Origin: Thermolongibacillus altinsuensis
GTDB lineage: Bacteria > Bacillota > Bacilli > Bacillales > Anoxybacillaceae
Length of the DNA: 64,000 nucleotides
Reading direction: 5' to 3'
Assembly (NCBI RefSeq): GCF_004341205.1
Contig: NZ_SLUL01000003.1
Location: 204,032 to 268,031, forward strand
The notes under the pieces are model-generated. The model did no database searches. It was not told the DNA's origin and worked only from the letters and a program-made list of their open reading frames with translations. The first letter of the stretch is position 1, and each line of letters opens with the position of its first letter. The position numbers and the translations under genes are program-made. Below are positions 32,901 through 43,014 of the stretch, in pieces.

Positions 32901-33968
32901 GTGCAAAATGAACACGTGCGTTTTTTTGTTCGGTTAACCAAAATGTTATTAGTGGTTATTTTCATCTATTTCGTGATGAAATTAAAAGCGCTTTGGCTTC
33001 CGCTTCTGCAAATGTTACTGAAAGCGTTAACCCCTTTTGTGATCGCTTCCTTCATCACCTATTTATTGCATCCGCTTGTGGAAAAGATTCATGAGAAAGG
33101 AATGCCCCGTGCGCTTGCGATTTTAATGATTTACGTTATTTTTTTCGGCGGCGTGGGTTATGGTTTGTATAAAGGAATCCCAGTTTTTATTCAACAGCTT
33201 CAAGAATTGACGAAAAGTCTTCCGGCTTTAATCGATACATACGAAGATTGGACGAAAATCATTCATGATGAAACGTCAAATTGGCCAAAGGATGTACATG
33301 AGCGAATTGAAAAAACGATAATCGAAGCAGAAGCGCTGTTAGGGGTATGGTTGACAAAAGTTGTCGCAAGCTTAAAAAATTCGATGAACTCGGTCATTAC
33401 TTTTGTGCTTGTTCCATTTATTACATTTTATATGTTAAAAGATATTGAACAAATTAAGAAAGCATTTTGGAAAATAACTCCTAAAAAATGGCAGACAAAA
33501 GGAATGAAGTTTTTAAACGATGTCGATGAATCGCTTGGAAATTATATTCGGGGACAACTGTTTGTATGCACGCTGATCGGCAGTTTTGCTGCTTTGGCGC
33601 TTTGGATAGCAGGGATGAAATATCCGCTTTTATTAGGTTTTCTCATCGGGGTGACAAACATTATTCCTTATTTTGGACCAATCATCGGGGCGATTCCAGC
33701 TGCGATTTTAGCAGCCACCATCTCTGTTAAAATGTTAATCATTGTATTGATCATTATTTTTTCTTTGCAATTTTTAGAAGGAAACATTCTTTCTCCATTG
33801 ATTGTCGGGAAAAGCTTGCATTTACATCCGCTTATTATTATGTTTTCGCTTTTTCTTGGCGGAGAGCTAGGAGGAATTGTTGGGTTAATTGTTGCTGTTC
33901 CGTTTGTGGCGGTTTTAAAAGTTGCTTTTGTATACGCAAAATCGTTGTATGCGCATCACTCGCATTGA
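32901..33968 (+). CDS. yrrI: AI-2E family permease (YrrI-like)
   Basis: A 355-aa membrane protein with about seven to eight helices. It has PFVIASFITYLLHPLVEKI, a central soluble segment, DVDESLGNYIRGQLFVC, GVTNIIPYFGPIIGAIPA and FLEGNILSPLIVGKSLHLHP, all typical of the AI-2E (TqsA/PerM-like) family. Members have been linked to autoinducer or Na+/H+ transport, but substrate assignment here is not possible. GTG at 32901 with TAGGAGGGGG upstream is the best start. Its stop codon overlaps the alaS promoter. Confidence 0.88.
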   Translation: MQNEHVRFFVRLTKMLLVVIFIYFVMKLKALWLPLLQMLLKALTPFVIASFITYLLHPLVEKIHEKGMPRALAILMIYVIFFGGVGYGLYKGIPVFIQQLQELTKSLPALIDTYEDWTKIIHDETSNWPKDVHERIEKTIIEAEALLGVWLTKVVASLKNSMNSVITFVLVPFITFYMLKDIEQIKKAFWKITPKKWQTKGMKFLNDVDESLGNYIRGQLFVCTLIGSFAALALWIAGMKYPLLLGFLIGVTNIIPYFGPIIGAIPAAILAATISVKMLIIVLIIIFSLQFLEGNILSPLIVGKSLHLHPLIIMFSLFLGGELGGIVGLIVAVPFVAVLKVAFVYAKSLYAHHSH

Positions 33969-33993
33969 CAAAAAAATGTTGCTTGTCTATAAT
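33965..33993 (+). promoter_or_regulatory. Consensus sigma-A promoter of alaS
   Basis: TTGACA (33965-33970) and TATAAT (33988-33993) with exactly 17 bp between them: a perfect consensus match. The -35 overlaps the stop codon of the preceding gene. Confidence 0.88.
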
Positions 33994-33999
33994 CTTCAT

Positions 34000-34256
34000 G
34001 AACGTGTATACATATAACGCGATGAAGGATCGAGTATGTTACAGTCCATCTTAAAGCGTCATTGTACGCACAGAGAGGAATTTCCGCGGCTGAAAGAAAT
34101 TCCAGATGAAGGGTAACAGAACGCTAATCCGGAGTGCAGGCAAACCCTGCCGGGGCAGGCCACGTTACGGCTTACTGAGGTGATGGACGTCTGTCCATAA
34201 ACAGGGTGGTACCGCGAGTAAGCTCTCGTCCCTGAGTAGGGATGAGAGTTTTTATA
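34000..34256 (+). promoter_or_regulatory. T-box riboswitch leader of alaS (tRNA-Ala)
   Basis: T-box AGGGTGGTACCGCG (34203-34216) and terminator CTCTCGTCCCT pairing with AGGGATGAGAG (34223-34248) plus T5. Stem I has GGAT/ATCC, AGTA opposite GAAC, GTTAC/GTAAC and an AGAGAG bulge. The specifier loop reads GAAC then GCT (34123-34125), an alanine codon, which fits the downstream gene. It accounts for the 313-bp space before alaS. Confidence 0.95.
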
Positions 34257-34281
34257 TTTTTAAAATAAGGAGGAAAGGATT

Positions 34282-36915
34282 GTGAAAAAGCTTACATCTG
34301 CACAAGTGCGTCAAATGTTTTTAGACTTTTTTAAAGAAAAAGGGCATGCGGTGGAGCCGAGCGCATCGCTTATCCCAGTTGATGATCCATCCTTGTTGTG
34401 GATCAACAGCGGTGTCGCAACGCTTAAAAAATATTTTGATGGCCGTGTGATTCCAGATAATCCGCGCATTTGCAATGCTCAAAAATCGATTCGGACAAAC
34501 GATATTGAAAATGTCGGTAAAACCGCACGACACCATACTTTCTTTGAGATGCTTGGAAACTTCTCAATTGGCGACTATTTTAAACGTGAAGCGATTCATT
34601 GGGCATGGGAGTTTTTAACGAGCGAAAAATGGATCGGCTTTGACCCAAATCGTCTATCTGTTACGATTCATCCAGAAGATGAAGAAGCGTTTGAAATTTG
34701 GCATAAAGAAATCGGTCTTCCGGAAGAGCGCATCATTCGTTTGGAAGGAAACTTTTGGGATATTGGAGAAGGACCAAGCGGGCCGAACACCGAAATTTTC
34801 TATGATCGCGGTGAAGAGTTTGGAAACGATCCAAACGATCCGGAATTGTATCCAGGCGGCGAAAATGAGCGCTATTTAGAAGTATGGAACCTTGTGTTCT
34901 CTCAATTTAACCATAATCCAGATGGTACATATACGCCGCTGCCAAAGAAAAACATTGATACCGGCATGGGCTTGGAGCGGATGTGTTCGATTTTGCAAGA
35001 CGTACCAACGAACTTTGATACCGACTTATTTATGCCGATCATTCGTGCGACGGAACAAATTTCTGGTGAAAAATATCGCGAAGATGAGGAAAAAGATGTT
35101 GCCTTTAGAGTAATTGCCGATCATATTCGTACGGTGACGTTTGCGATTGGCGACGGAGCGCTTCCTTCTAACGAAGGACGCGGATACGTGTTGCGCCGTC
35201 TGTTGCGCCGCGCTGTTCGCTATGCGAAAAAATTAAATATTCATCGCCCGTTTATGTATGAATTGGTTCCGGTCGTCGGCGAAATTATGGTCGATTATTA
35301 CCCAGAAGTGAAAGAAAAAGCAGAATTCATTCAAAAAGTCGTTAAAAATGAAGAAGAGCGCTTCCACGAAACGCTTCACGAAGGTCTTGCCATTTTAGCG
35401 AGCGTGATCAAAAAAGAGAAAGAACGCGGAAGCGATACGATCTCTGGAGAAGATGTATTCCGCTTGTATGATACGTACGGTTTTCCAATTGAATTGACAG
35501 AGGAGTATGCAGCGGAAGAAGGAATGAAAGTCGATCACGAAGGCTTTGAGCAAGAGATGGAGCGTCAACGCGAGCGCGCGCGTGCAGCACGACAAGAAGT
35601 CGACTCGATGCAAGTGCAAGGCGGCGTGCTTGGCGACATTACGGTTGAAAGCAAATTCGTCGGCTATGACCAGCTTTCTGTTTCTTCCGTTGTGGAAGTG
35701 ATCGTGAAAGATGGACAACTTGTCGATGAAGTAGGCGAAGGAGAAGAAGCGCAAGTTATTTTAAGCGAAACGCCGTTTTATGCGGAAAGCGGCGGGCAAA
35801 TTGCGGACCGCGGTTGGATTGAAAGCGAAACGGCAAAAGCGTATGTAAAAGATGTCCAAAAAGCGCCAAACGGACAACATTTGCATTATATCGTTGTTGA
35901 AAAAGGAACGATCCAAACGAAAAACACATACGTTGCTCGCATTGACGAGGCAGCGCGTGCAGATATTGTTAAAAACCATACAGCGACTCACTTGTTGCAT
36001 CAAGCCTTAAAAGATGTGTTAGGGGTGCACGTTAACCAAGCAGGTTCTCTTGTCGCTCCAGAGCGCTTGCGTTTTGACTTCTCTCATTTCGGTCAAGTGA
36101 AACCGGAAGAATTAGAACGAATTGAAGCGCTTGTCAACGAACAAATTTGGCGCAATCTTCCTGTTCACATTGATTACAAACCGCTTGATGAAGCGAAAGC
36201 GATGGGCGCGATGGCATTGTTTGGCGAAAAATATGGCGACATTGTTCGCGTTGTCCAAGTGGGCGACTATAGTTTAGAGCTTTGCGGCGGCTGCCATGTA
36301 ACGAATACAGCAGAGATTGGTCTGTTTAAAATCGTCTCTGAATCTGGAATCGGAGCAGGTACACGCCGGATTGAAGCGGTAACAGGCAAAGCAGCTTATC
36401 GTCTCATGAACGAGCAAATTACCCTTCTTAAAGAAGCGGCGGACAAATTAAAAACAAATCCGAAAGATTTGCTCGGTCGAATTGATTCGCTCATGAACGA
36501 AATGCGCGAATTACAACGCGAAAATGAATCGCTTTCTGCTCGTTTAAGCCATATGGAAGCAGCAAATCTTGTTCATAAAGCAAAAGAAGTCAACGGCGTT
36601 CAGCTTCTTGTCAGCAAAGTAAGCGGAACGGATATGAACGGTTTGCGTGCAATGGTTGACGACCTCAAACAAAAATTAGGATCAGCGATCATTGTCCTTG
36701 CTTCCATCCAAAACGAAAAAGTGAACCTCATTGCAGGAGTAACGAACGATTTAATCGAAAAAGGATATCACGCAGGTAAACTGATTAAAGAAGTCGCTGT
36801 TCGCTGCGGCGGTGGCGGCGGTGGCCGTGCAGATATGGCGCAAGCTGGCGGAAAAGATCCAAATAAAGTGGATCAAGCGCTAAACTTTGTCGAAGAATGG
36901 GTAAAATCTGTTTAA
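34282..36915 (+). CDS. alaS: Alanyl-tRNA synthetase
   Basis: AlaRS charges and edits tRNA-Ala. The 877-aa product has the class II core ([18 protein letters not shown], later [10 protein letters not shown]), the editing-domain zinc ligands [10 protein letters not shown] and CGGCHVTNT, and the C-terminal DHHA1 domain ending with [15 protein letters not shown]. The start is GTG with AAGGAGGAAAGG upstream. It lies behind a T-box leader with an alanine specifier. Confidence 0.98.
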   Translation: MKKLTSAQVRQMFLDFFKEKGHAVEPSASLIPVDDPSLLWINSGVATLKKYFDGRVIPDNPRICNAQKSIRTNDIENVGKTARHHTFFEMLGNFSIGDYFKREAIHWAWEFLTSEKWIGFDPNRLSVTIHPEDEEAFEIWHKEIGLPEERIIRLEGNFWDIGEGPSGPNTEIFYDRGEEFGNDPNDPELYPGGENERYLEVWNLVFSQFNHNPDGTYTPLPKKNIDTGMGLERMCSILQDVPTNFDTDLFMPIIRATEQISGEKYREDEEKDVAFRVIADHIRTVTFAIGDGALPSNEGRGYVLRRLLRRAVRYAKKLNIHRPFMYELVPVVGEIMVDYYPEVKEKAEFIQKVVKNEEERFHETLHEGLAILASVIKKEKERGSDTISGEDVFRLYDTYGFPIELTEEYAAEEGMKVDHEGFEQEMERQRERARAARQEVDSMQVQGGVLGDITVESKFVGYDQLSVSSVVEVIVKDGQLVDEVGEGEEAQVILSETPFYAESGGQIADRGWIESETAKAYVKDVQKAPNGQHLHYIVVEKGTIQTKNTYVARIDEAARADIVKNHTATHLLHQALKDVLGVHVNQAGSLVAPERLRFDFSHFGQVKPEELERIEALVNEQIWRNLPVHIDYKPLDEAKAMGAMALFGEKYGDIVRVVQVGDYSLELCGGCHVTNTAEIGLFKIVSESGIGAGTRRIEAVTGKAAYRLMNEQITLLKEAADKLKTNPKDLLGRIDSLMNEMRELQRENESLSARLSHMEAANLVHKAKEVNGVQLLVSKVSGTDMNGLRAMVDDLKQKLGSAIIVLASIQNEKVNLIAGVTNDLIEKGYHAGKLIKEVAVRCGGGGGGRADMAQAGGKDPNKVDQALNFVEEWVKSV

Positions 36916-36939
36916 CAAATCGGATGAATGGTGTACAAT
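36912..36939 (+). promoter_or_regulatory. Probable promoter of yrzL-ruvX-yrzB
   Basis: TTAACA (36912-36917) and TACAAT (36934-36939) with a 16-bp spacer, starting at the alaS stop codon. Confidence 0.55.
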
Positions 36940-36997
36940 GGATGTAAGGTGGATATGCCAGATTTTGCTGAATGCGAGAGTGGGGTGCGAAAGAACG

Positions 36998-37264
36998 GTG
37001 AGTTCATTTGATAATACGATGCAATTTAACTTCTCTGATGATCCGCTTGAAGCGGACGTCCGAGAAGTGTTGCTAACTGTATATGATGCATTAGAGGAAA
37101 AAGGGTATAACCCGATTAATCAAATTGTTGGTTATTTGCTGTCTGGTGATCCAGCTTACATCCCTCGTCATAAAGATGCACGAACCCTCATTCGAAAAGT
37201 TGATCGGGATGAATTAATTGAGGAATTGGTGAAATTCTATTTAAGAAAACATCGCGAGGAATAA
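36998..37264 (+). CDS. yrzL: IreB/ReoM family regulatory protein (UPF0297, YrzL)
   Basis: An 88-aa protein starting [15 protein letters not shown] from a GTG codon, then [20 protein letters not shown] and [18 protein letters not shown]. This is the highly conserved UPF0297 family; ReoM (Listeria) and IreB (Enterococcus) are phosphorylated by the PASTA kinase and control turnover of MurA. The threonine in the N-terminal NTMQF is at the position phosphorylated in IreB/ReoM. A longer frame from 36938 is rejected because family members begin at this point. It leads the yrzL-ruvX-yrzB operon. Confidence 0.93.
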   Translation: MSSFDNTMQFNFSDDPLEADVREVLLTVYDALEEKGYNPINQIVGYLLSGDPAYIPRHKDARTLIRKVDRDELIEELVKFYLRKHREE

Positions 37265-37268
37265 AACG

Positions 37269-37691
37269 ATGCGCATTTTAGGGTTAGATTTCGGAGCGAA
37301 AACGCTCGGCGTAGCGGTAAGTGACGAACTTGGCTGGACAGCCCAAGGAGTGGAGACGATTCAAATTAATGAGGAAGAAGGAGAGTACGGTTTAGGCCGT
37401 CTTCGTGAACTCATTGAACAGTATGCCGTTGAAGAAATCGTTGTCGGCTTTCCAAAAAACATGAATGGGACGGTTGGACCGCGCGGGGAAGCGACGCAAC
37501 GGTTTGCGGAGCGGCTAAAACAAACCTTTTCATTACCGGTTGTTTTATGGGATGAACGTCTCTCGACGATGGCGGCTGAGCGCATGTTGATTGCGGCCGA
37601 TGTCAGCCGCAAGAAACGAAAGAAAGTCATTGATAAGATGGCAGCTGTTATGATTCTACAGTCGTACTTAGACAATAAAAATTTGAGGTGA
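37269..37691 (+). CDS. ruvX: Pre-16S rRNA nuclease / Holliday-junction resolvase-like YqgF (RuvX)
   Basis: A 140-aa RNase H-fold nuclease of the YqgF family, which matures the 5' end of 16S rRNA. It has [17 protein letters not shown] with the first catalytic Asp, [16 protein letters not shown], and [13 protein letters not shown] with the later acidic residues. It lies four bases after yrzL and overlaps the region before yrzB, in the order of B. subtilis yrzL-yrrK-yrzB. Confidence 0.94.
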   Translation: MRILGLDFGAKTLGVAVSDELGWTAQGVETIQINEEEGEYGLGRLRELIEQYAVEEIVVGFPKNMNGTVGPRGEATQRFAERLKQTFSLPVVLWDERLSTMAAERMLIAADVSRKKRKKVIDKMAAVMILQSYLDNKNLR

Positions 37692-37696
37692 ATATA

Positions 37697-37984
37697 ATGG
37701 AACATGGTGAAAAACATATTACAGTGATTGACGAAGAGGGCAACGAACAATTATGCGAAGTATTGTTTACATTTGAATCAGAGGAATTCGGAAAGTCATA
37801 CGTTTTATACTATCCAATCGGAGCTGAATACGACGAGGAAGAAGAAATTGAAATTCATGCTTCTTCCTTTATCCCTGGTGAAGACGGCCAAGCAGGTGAG
37901 CTTCAGCCGATTGAAACAGAAGAAGAATGGGATATGATTGAAGAAATGTTGAATACGTTCCTCGGCGAAGAAGAGGAAGAATAA
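37697..37984 (+). CDS. yrzB: DUF1292 protein (YrzB)
   Basis: A 95-aa very acidic protein: [20 protein letters not shown], then [20 protein letters not shown] and a C terminus rich in Glu. This is the DUF1292 pattern, always near ruvX in Firmicutes; its function is unknown. ATG at 37697 has GAGGTGAA upstream; the GTG three codons earlier lies inside that site. A perfect terminator follows. Confidence 0.9.
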   Translation: MEHGEKHITVIDEEGNEQLCEVLFTFESEEFGKSYVLYYPIGAEYDEEEEIEIHASSFIPGEDGQAGELQPIETEEEWDMIEEMLNTFLGEEEEE

Positions 37985-37988
37985 AGGA

Positions 37989-38021
37989 GAAGCTGACCAA
38001 ATACTGGTCAGCTTCTTTTTT
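37989..38021 (+). terminator. Intrinsic terminator after yrzB
   Basis: GAAGCTGACCA pairs perfectly with TGGTCAGCTTC around five bases, followed by T6. Confidence 0.93.
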
Positions 38022-38192
38022 GAGATTTTGCCAATACTATGCATAGACTGAGTAAAATGCTTATGGGAAGGTACAGAAAAGCGGAACGGGAAGGGTTTCC
38101 CTTAAAAACTTGAATGCACACATGATTGAAACGACTAGCGAAAAATGTAACAACTTGTAGTATAATGACAAGAGTGAGGGGGGGAGGTATGA

Positions 38193-39296
38193 ATGATGGA
38201 AAACGAAGCGTGGCTGGATCAGCAAGAAGAAGCTAAAACCGTTCGAAAAATCGTGTTATTTGTCGCTATTCCGATCATCGTATTGATGATTGCCGCCATT
38301 ATTAGCGGTTATTTATATATTCAATCAGCTTTGAAACCTGTCAATCCAAATAGCCAACAACAAATTAAAGTATCCATCCCAATCGGTTCATCTGTTTATG
38401 ATATCGCTTCGATTTTAGAAGAGAAAGGAATCATAAAAAATGCGACGGTTTTTCGCTACTACGTAAAATTCAAAAATCACGCTGATTTTCAAGCGGGCGA
38501 CTATACATTAACTCCAGCGATGACGTTAGCTGAAATTGTGGAAACATTAAAAACGGGAAAAGTAATCAAACCGGCCAAATTAAAAATTATTATCCCGGAA
38601 GGAAAACAATTAACGCAAATTGCCACCATTATTGCACAAAAAACAGGCTACTCCCGCGAAGAAATTATGGCGAAAATGAATGATCGCCGCTACATTGAAG
38701 AGCTAATGAAAAAATATCCGACGGTTTTATCTGCGGAAATTTTAAATAAAAACATTCGCTATCCGCTTGAAGGCTATTTATTCCCAGCGACGTACTCATT
38801 CAGCGAAAAGAAGCCTTCGATTGAACAAATCATTGAAGCGATGCTCGCTAAGACAGAAGAAGTGTTAGTGAAATATGAAGGGGAAATGACAGAAAGAGGA
38901 TTGACGGTCCATACATTATTAACGATGGCGTCACTGATCGAAGAAGAAGCGACAGAAAAGGTAGACCGTGAAAAAATTGCGAGCGTTTTTTATAATCGCT
39001 TGCAAGCAGGAATGCCGTTACAAACAGATCCAACCGTTTTATATGCCCTTGGCAAACATAAAGAACGAGTGTATTACAAAGACTTGAAAGTAAATTCGCC
39101 ATACAACACATACCTTCATCGTGGTTTACCGCCAGGTCCGATTGCCAATGCGGGCGAGATGTCAATCAATGCCGCTCTTCATCCAGCGGACACGGACTAT
39201 TTTTACTTTTTAGCAACGCCAACAGGGGAAGTCATTTTCACGAAAACGCTCGACGAACATAATCGAGAAAAAGCGAAATACATTGGCAAGCAATAA
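38193..39296 (+). CDS. mltG: Endolytic peptidoglycan transglycosylase MltG
   Basis: MltG cuts nascent glycan strands at the membrane and sets glycan length. The 367-aa product has a short cytoplasmic tail, one transmembrane helix (IVLFVAIPIIVLMIAAIISG), a LysM-like segment (IPIGSSVYDIASILEEKGII) and the YceG domain with YPLEGYLFPATY, the catalytic-Glu region MASLIEEEA, and PTVLYALG. GGGGGGAGG precedes two adjacent ATG codons; the first is used. The upstream gap of about 170 bp contains a TATAAT at 38161 without a clear -35. Confidence 0.95.
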   Translation: MMENEAWLDQQEEAKTVRKIVLFVAIPIIVLMIAAIISGYLYIQSALKPVNPNSQQQIKVSIPIGSSVYDIASILEEKGIIKNATVFRYYVKFKNHADFQAGDYTLTPAMTLAEIVETLKTGKVIKPAKLKIIIPEGKQLTQIATIIAQKTGYSREEIMAKMNDRRYIEELMKKYPTVLSAEILNKNIRYPLEGYLFPATYSFSEKKPSIEQIIEAMLAKTEEVLVKYEGEMTERGLTVHTLLTMASLIEEEATEKVDREKIASVFYNRLQAGMPLQTDPTVLYALGKHKERVYYKDLKVNSPYNTYLHRGLPPGPIANAGEMSINAALHPADTDYFYFLATPTGEVIFTKTLDEHNREKAKYIGKQ

Positions 39297-39360
39297 AAAA
39301 TCTTCGCATTTCTGTTGTTTTTATGGTAGTATATATAAAGTTATGGATCGTGACGAAAAT

Positions 39361-39389
39361 AAGAGTTCAATGTCATTGAACTCTTATTT
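39361..39389 (+). terminator. Hairpin between mltG and yrrM (terminator or attenuator)
   Basis: AAGAGTTCAA pairs with TTGAACTCTT around TGTCA, followed by ATTTTT. It ends just before the ribosome binding site of yrrM. Confidence 0.7.
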
Positions 39390-39408
39390 TTACGAGGAGG
39401 ATTATTCG

Positions 39409-40056
39409 TTGGTAAATAAGGAAATTGTTGAATATATTCAATCGTTACTTCCTGAGCGCGAGGAAGCCATTTTAAAAATGGAAGATTATGCACGAGAGCA
39501 TCATGTGCCGATTATGGATTTAGTTGGAATCGAAACGATGTTGCATCTATTAAAAATCGCGAATCCGAAAAAAATTTTAGAAATTGGCACAGCGATCGGC
39601 TACTCAGCCATTCGCATGGCAAAGGTGTTACCGAATGCGAAAATTGTGACGATTGAACGCGATGAAGAACGATATAAACAAGCGCTTCTTTACGTGAATG
39701 AAACAAAAACGAGCGAACAAATTGAAGTGTTATTTGGCGATGCGCTCGAGTTAAGCGATCAAGTAGCGGAAAAAGGGCCGTTTGATGCATTGTTTATCGA
39801 TGCGGCCAAAGGGCAATATCGCCGTTTTTTTGAATTATATGAACCGCTTTTAACGGAGCGGGGCATCATTATTACGGACAACGTTTTATTTAAGGGGCTA
39901 GTCGCAAGCGAACAGCCAATCGAACAAAAGCGCATTCGCCAGCTCGTTCAAAAAATTCGTGAGTACAATGAGTGGCTAATGAACCATCCTCGTTACGAAA
40001 CAATCATTTTGCCGATCGGAGACGGAATGGCTATATCCAGAAGAAGAGGTGAGTAA
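39409..40056 (+). CDS. yrrM: O-methyltransferase (YrrM; TrmR-type)
   Basis: A 215-aa SAM-dependent methyltransferase of the COMT-like family: ILEIGTAIGYSAIRMA (SAM loop), IVTIERDEERY, FDALFIDAAKGQYRRFF, and IIITDNVLFKGLV with metal-binding Asp-Asn. In B. subtilis the counterpart YrrM (TrmR) methylates 5-hydroxyuridine-34 of tRNA, and the two genes that follow make that hydroxyl group, so the cluster forms one pathway. TTG at 39409 is the start: GAGGAGG is eight bases upstream and the hairpin before it excludes the longer frame. Confidence 0.88.
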   Translation: MVNKEIVEYIQSLLPEREEAILKMEDYAREHHVPIMDLVGIETMLHLLKIANPKKILEIGTAIGYSAIRMAKVLPNAKIVTIERDEERYKQALLYVNETKTSEQIEVLFGDALELSDQVAEKGPFDALFIDAAKGQYRRFFELYEPLLTERGIIITDNVLFKGLVASEQPIEQKRIRQLVQKIREYNEWLMNHPRYETIILPIGDGMAISRRRGE

Positions 40057-40057
40057 G

Positions 40058-40987
40058 GTGAAAAAACCAGAGTTACTCGTGACGCCAACAAGTGTCGCGC
40101 ATATTGAGGAACTCGCGCAAGCAGGCGCAAATGCCGTTTTAATCGGTGAGCAACGCTATGGTTTGCGCCTTGCCGGTGAATTCGGGCGCGAGCAAATTGT
40201 TGAAGCGATGAATGTTGCGCGAAAACATGGAGTTAAGGTATATGTGGCAATGAATGCCCTTTTTCATAATGACAAAGTGGATGAATTGTCTGATTATGTT
40301 CGCTTCCTTGCTGAACAAGAAGTTGATGCCATCGTGTTTGGTGATCCTGCCGTGCTCATGACTGTGCGCGAGGTTGCTCCGCATATGAAGTTGCATTGGA
40401 ATACAGAAACGACGGCAACAAACTGGTATGCGTGCAACTATTGGGGACGAAAAGGGGCCAAACGTGCGGTGCTTGCCCGCGAAATCAACATGGAAGAAAT
40501 TATTGAAATTAAGCGCCATGCCGAAGTCGAAATCGAAGTGCAAGTGCACGGCATGACTTGTATGTTTCAATCGAAGCGCTCGCTCATCGGCAACTATTTT
40601 GAATATCAAGGCAAAGTCATGGAAATTGAAAAAAAGAAATACGAAAAAGGAATGTTCCTTTACGATAAAGAGCGCGATAATAAGTACCCTATTTTCGAAG
40701 ATGAAAACGGCACGCATATTATGAGCCCAAACGATATTTGCATCATCGATGAATTAGAAGAGATGATCGATGCCGAAATTGACAGTTTTAAAATTGACGG
40801 CATTCTTCATGAACCATCGTATATTACGGAAGTAACGAAAAAATATCGCCTTGCCATCGATTTATGCGCCGAAGATCGCGAAAAATATCGTCAAGTAAAG
40901 GGAGATTTACTAGCTGAAATCGAAGCGATCCAACCAGCCCATCGTCCGTTAGATACAGGCTTTTTCTTTAAAGAAACGGTGTACTAA
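40058..40987 (+). CDS. trhP1: U32-family tRNA hydroxylation protein TrhP1 (YrrN)
   Basis: TrhP-type U32 proteins are needed for prephenate-dependent hydroxylation of uridine-34 in tRNA. The 309-aa product begins KKPELLVTPTSVAHIEELA, has GEQRYGLRLAGEF and VQVHGMTCMFQSKRSLIGNYF, the U32 signature. It lacks the cysteine cluster present in its larger neighbour, as expected for the P1 partner. GTG at 40058 lies six bases after AGAGGTGA; the GTG at 40049 overlaps that site. It starts right after the yrrM stop. Confidence 0.9.
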   Translation: MKKPELLVTPTSVAHIEELAQAGANAVLIGEQRYGLRLAGEFGREQIVEAMNVARKHGVKVYVAMNALFHNDKVDELSDYVRFLAEQEVDAIVFGDPAVLMTVREVAPHMKLHWNTETTATNWYACNYWGRKGAKRAVLAREINMEEIIEIKRHAEVEIEVQVHGMTCMFQSKRSLIGNYFEYQGKVMEIEKKKYEKGMFLYDKERDNKYPIFEDENGTHIMSPNDICIIDELEEMIDAEIDSFKIDGILHEPSYITEVTKKYRLAIDLCAEDREKYRQVKGDLLAEIEAIQPAHRPLDTGFFFKETVY

Positions 40988-41016
40988 ATTTTAAAGAAAG
41001 GGAGGGAAAGATCGTT

Positions 41017-42282
41017 ATGTTCAAAAATGATAAAATTTCCAAAATCATCAATGGCAAGCGCGTCATCGTGAAAAAGCCAGAGTTGCTTGCTCCTGCAGGC
41101 AACTTAGAAAAGCTGAAAGTGGCTGTTCATTATGGCGCGGATGCTGTTTTTATTGGCGGACAAGAGTATGGTCTGCGCTCTAATGCGGATAACTTTACAT
41201 TAGAAGAAATGGCGGAAGGCGTACGCTTTGCAAGCAAGTATGGAGCAAAAATTTATGTGACGACCAACATTTATGCCCATAATGAAAACATTCCAGGCTT
41301 AGAGGAGTATTTACAAGGGCTTCAAGAAGCGGGCGTACACGGCATTATCGTGGCGGATCCGCTTATTATTGAGACGGCTCGCCGTGTTGCTCCAAAGCTT
41401 GAAGTGCATTTAAGTACACAGCAATCGCTCACGAACTGGAAAGCGGTGCAGTTTTGGAAAGAAGAAGGGTTGGAGCGCGTCGTACTTGCACGGGAAACGA
41501 GCGCCGAAGAAATTCGTGAAATTAAAGAAAAAGTGGATATTGAAATCGAAACGTTCATTCACGGAGCGATGTGCATTGCTTACTCTGGCCGTTGCGTTTT
41601 AAGCAACCATATGACAGCAAGGGATTCCAATCGCGGCGGTTGCTGTCAATCATGCCGTTGGGATTATGATCTGTACAAGCTTGAAGGAGATAAGGAGATC
41701 CCTCTATTCGATGAAAACGATGATCCGTTTGCAATGAGTCCAAAAGACTTGAACCTCATTCAATCGATTCCGAAAATGATTGAACTAGGCATTGACAGCT
41801 TAAAAATCGAAGGACGAATGAAATCGATTCACTATGTTGCAACGGTCGTGAGCGTGTATCGAAAAGTAATCGACGCTTACTGCGCGGATCCAGACAACTT
41901 TGTCATTAAAAAAGAATGGCTTGATGAACTGGATAAGTGCGCAAACCGCGATACGGCACCAGCATTTTTTGAAGGTGTGCCAGGATATAAAGAGCAAATG
42001 TTTGGCGTTCATAGCAAAAAGACAACGTACGATTTCGTTGGACTCGTCTTAGACTATGATAAGGAAACAAAGATGGTGACATTGCAACAACGCAACTTTT
42101 TCAAGCCGGGCGACCGAGTTGAATTTTTCGGACCGGAAATCGAGAATTTTACACAAGTCATTGAAAAAATTTGGGATGAAGACGGAAATGAGTTAGACGC
42201 CGCTCGTCATCCGTTGCAAATTGTTCGATTTAAAGTCGATCGTGAAGTTTTCCCATACAACATGATGAGAAAGGGGCACTAA
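41017..42282 (+). CDS. trhP2: U32-family tRNA hydroxylation protein TrhP2 (YrrO)
   Basis: The larger U32 partner (421 aa). It has [43 protein letters not shown], and [11 protein letters not shown], giving the cysteine set that binds an iron-sulfur cluster in this family, then [15 protein letters not shown]. The C-terminal beta domain includes [13 protein letters not shown]. Together with TrhP1 it hydroxylates U34 of tRNA before methylation by YrrM. AGGGAGGGAAAG precedes the ATG; udk follows after one base. Confidence 0.93.
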   Translation: MFKNDKISKIINGKRVIVKKPELLAPAGNLEKLKVAVHYGADAVFIGGQEYGLRSNADNFTLEEMAEGVRFASKYGAKIYVTTNIYAHNENIPGLEEYLQGLQEAGVHGIIVADPLIIETARRVAPKLEVHLSTQQSLTNWKAVQFWKEEGLERVVLARETSAEEIREIKEKVDIEIETFIHGAMCIAYSGRCVLSNHMTARDSNRGGCCQSCRWDYDLYKLEGDKEIPLFDENDDPFAMSPKDLNLIQSIPKMIELGIDSLKIEGRMKSIHYVATVVSVYRKVIDAYCADPDNFVIKKEWLDELDKCANRDTAPAFFEGVPGYKEQMFGVHSKKTTYDFVGLVLDYDKETKMVTLQQRNFFKPGDRVEFFGPEIENFTQVIEKIWDEDGNELDAARHPLQIVRFKVDREVFPYNMMRKGH

Positions 42283-42283
42283 C

Positions 42284-42919
42284 ATGAGGAAGAAACCGGT
42301 TGTAATCGGAGTCGCAGGGGGCTCCGGTTCGGGGAAAACAACCGTAACAAAGGCGATTTACGAACATTTTCAAGGACATTCGATTTTAATGCTTGAACAA
42401 GATTATTATTACAAAGATCAAAGTCACTTGCCTTTTGAAGAACGATTGAAAACAAACTACGATCATCCGCTCGCTTTTGATAATGATTTGTTAATTGAAC
42501 ATTTGCATAAATTGTTGAATTACGAACCGATTGAAAAACCGGTTTATGATTTTACGTTGCATACGCGTTCAAAAGAAGTCATTCATGTCGAACCGAAAGA
42601 TGTCATTATTTTAGAAGGGATTCTTGTATTAGAAGATGAGCGATTGCGCAATTTAATGGATATTAAAGTGTACGTTGATACAGATGCGGATATTCGCATT
42701 ATTCGCCGCTTGCTCCGCGATATTAAAGAGCGCGGCCGTACGCTTGAATCCGTGATCGAACAATATGTAAACGTTGTTCGCCCGATGCACAATCAGTTTG
42801 TTGAACCGACGAAACGGTATGCGGACATTATCATTCCAGAAGGCGGACATAATCAAGTCGCCATCGATTTAATGGTAACAAAAATTCAAACGATTCTTGA
42901 ACAAAAGTCTATTTTGTAA
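42284..42919 (+). CDS. udk: Uridine kinase
   Basis: Udk phosphorylates uridine and cytidine in pyrimidine salvage. The 211-aa P-loop kinase has [12 protein letters not shown] (Walker A at 12-20), [26 protein letters not shown] and [25 protein letters not shown] lies before the ATG, within the end of trhP2. The trhP1-trhP2-udk-greA order is that of B. subtilis. Confidence 0.97.
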   Translation: MRKKPVVIGVAGGSGSGKTTVTKAIYEHFQGHSILMLEQDYYYKDQSHLPFEERLKTNYDHPLAFDNDLLIEHLHKLLNYEPIEKPVYDFTLHTRSKEVIHVEPKDVIILEGILVLEDERLRNLMDIKVYVDTDADIRIIRRLLRDIKERGRTLESVIEQYVNVVRPMHNQFVEPTKRYADIIIPEGGHNQVAIDLMVTKIQTILEQKSIL

Positions 42920-42957
42920 TAACATAGCATAGATAATATACAAACTTTTCCGCTGTT

Positions 42958-42990
42958 TGTACGAACGAATGAATCCGTTCGTACATTTTA
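42958..42990 (+). terminator. Probable terminator between udk and greA
   Basis: TGTACGAACG pairs perfectly with CGTTCGTACA around a seven-base loop, followed by TTTTA. Confidence 0.75.
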
Positions 42991-43014
42991 CATAAATAAA
43001 AAGGAGTGAAGGAT

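Noticed and set aside
36938..36997. Longer yrzL start
   Set aside because: UPF0297 proteins begin with the [13 protein letters not shown] sequence encoded from the GTG at 36998.
39283..39408. Longer N terminus for the yrrM methyltransferase
   Set aside because: It runs through the hairpin with its T-run and past a strong GAGGAGG site; the extra residues are not methyltransferase-like.
40139..40717. 192-aa minus-strand frame inside trhP1
   Set aside because: Shadow of a conserved U32 gene; no ribosome binding site.
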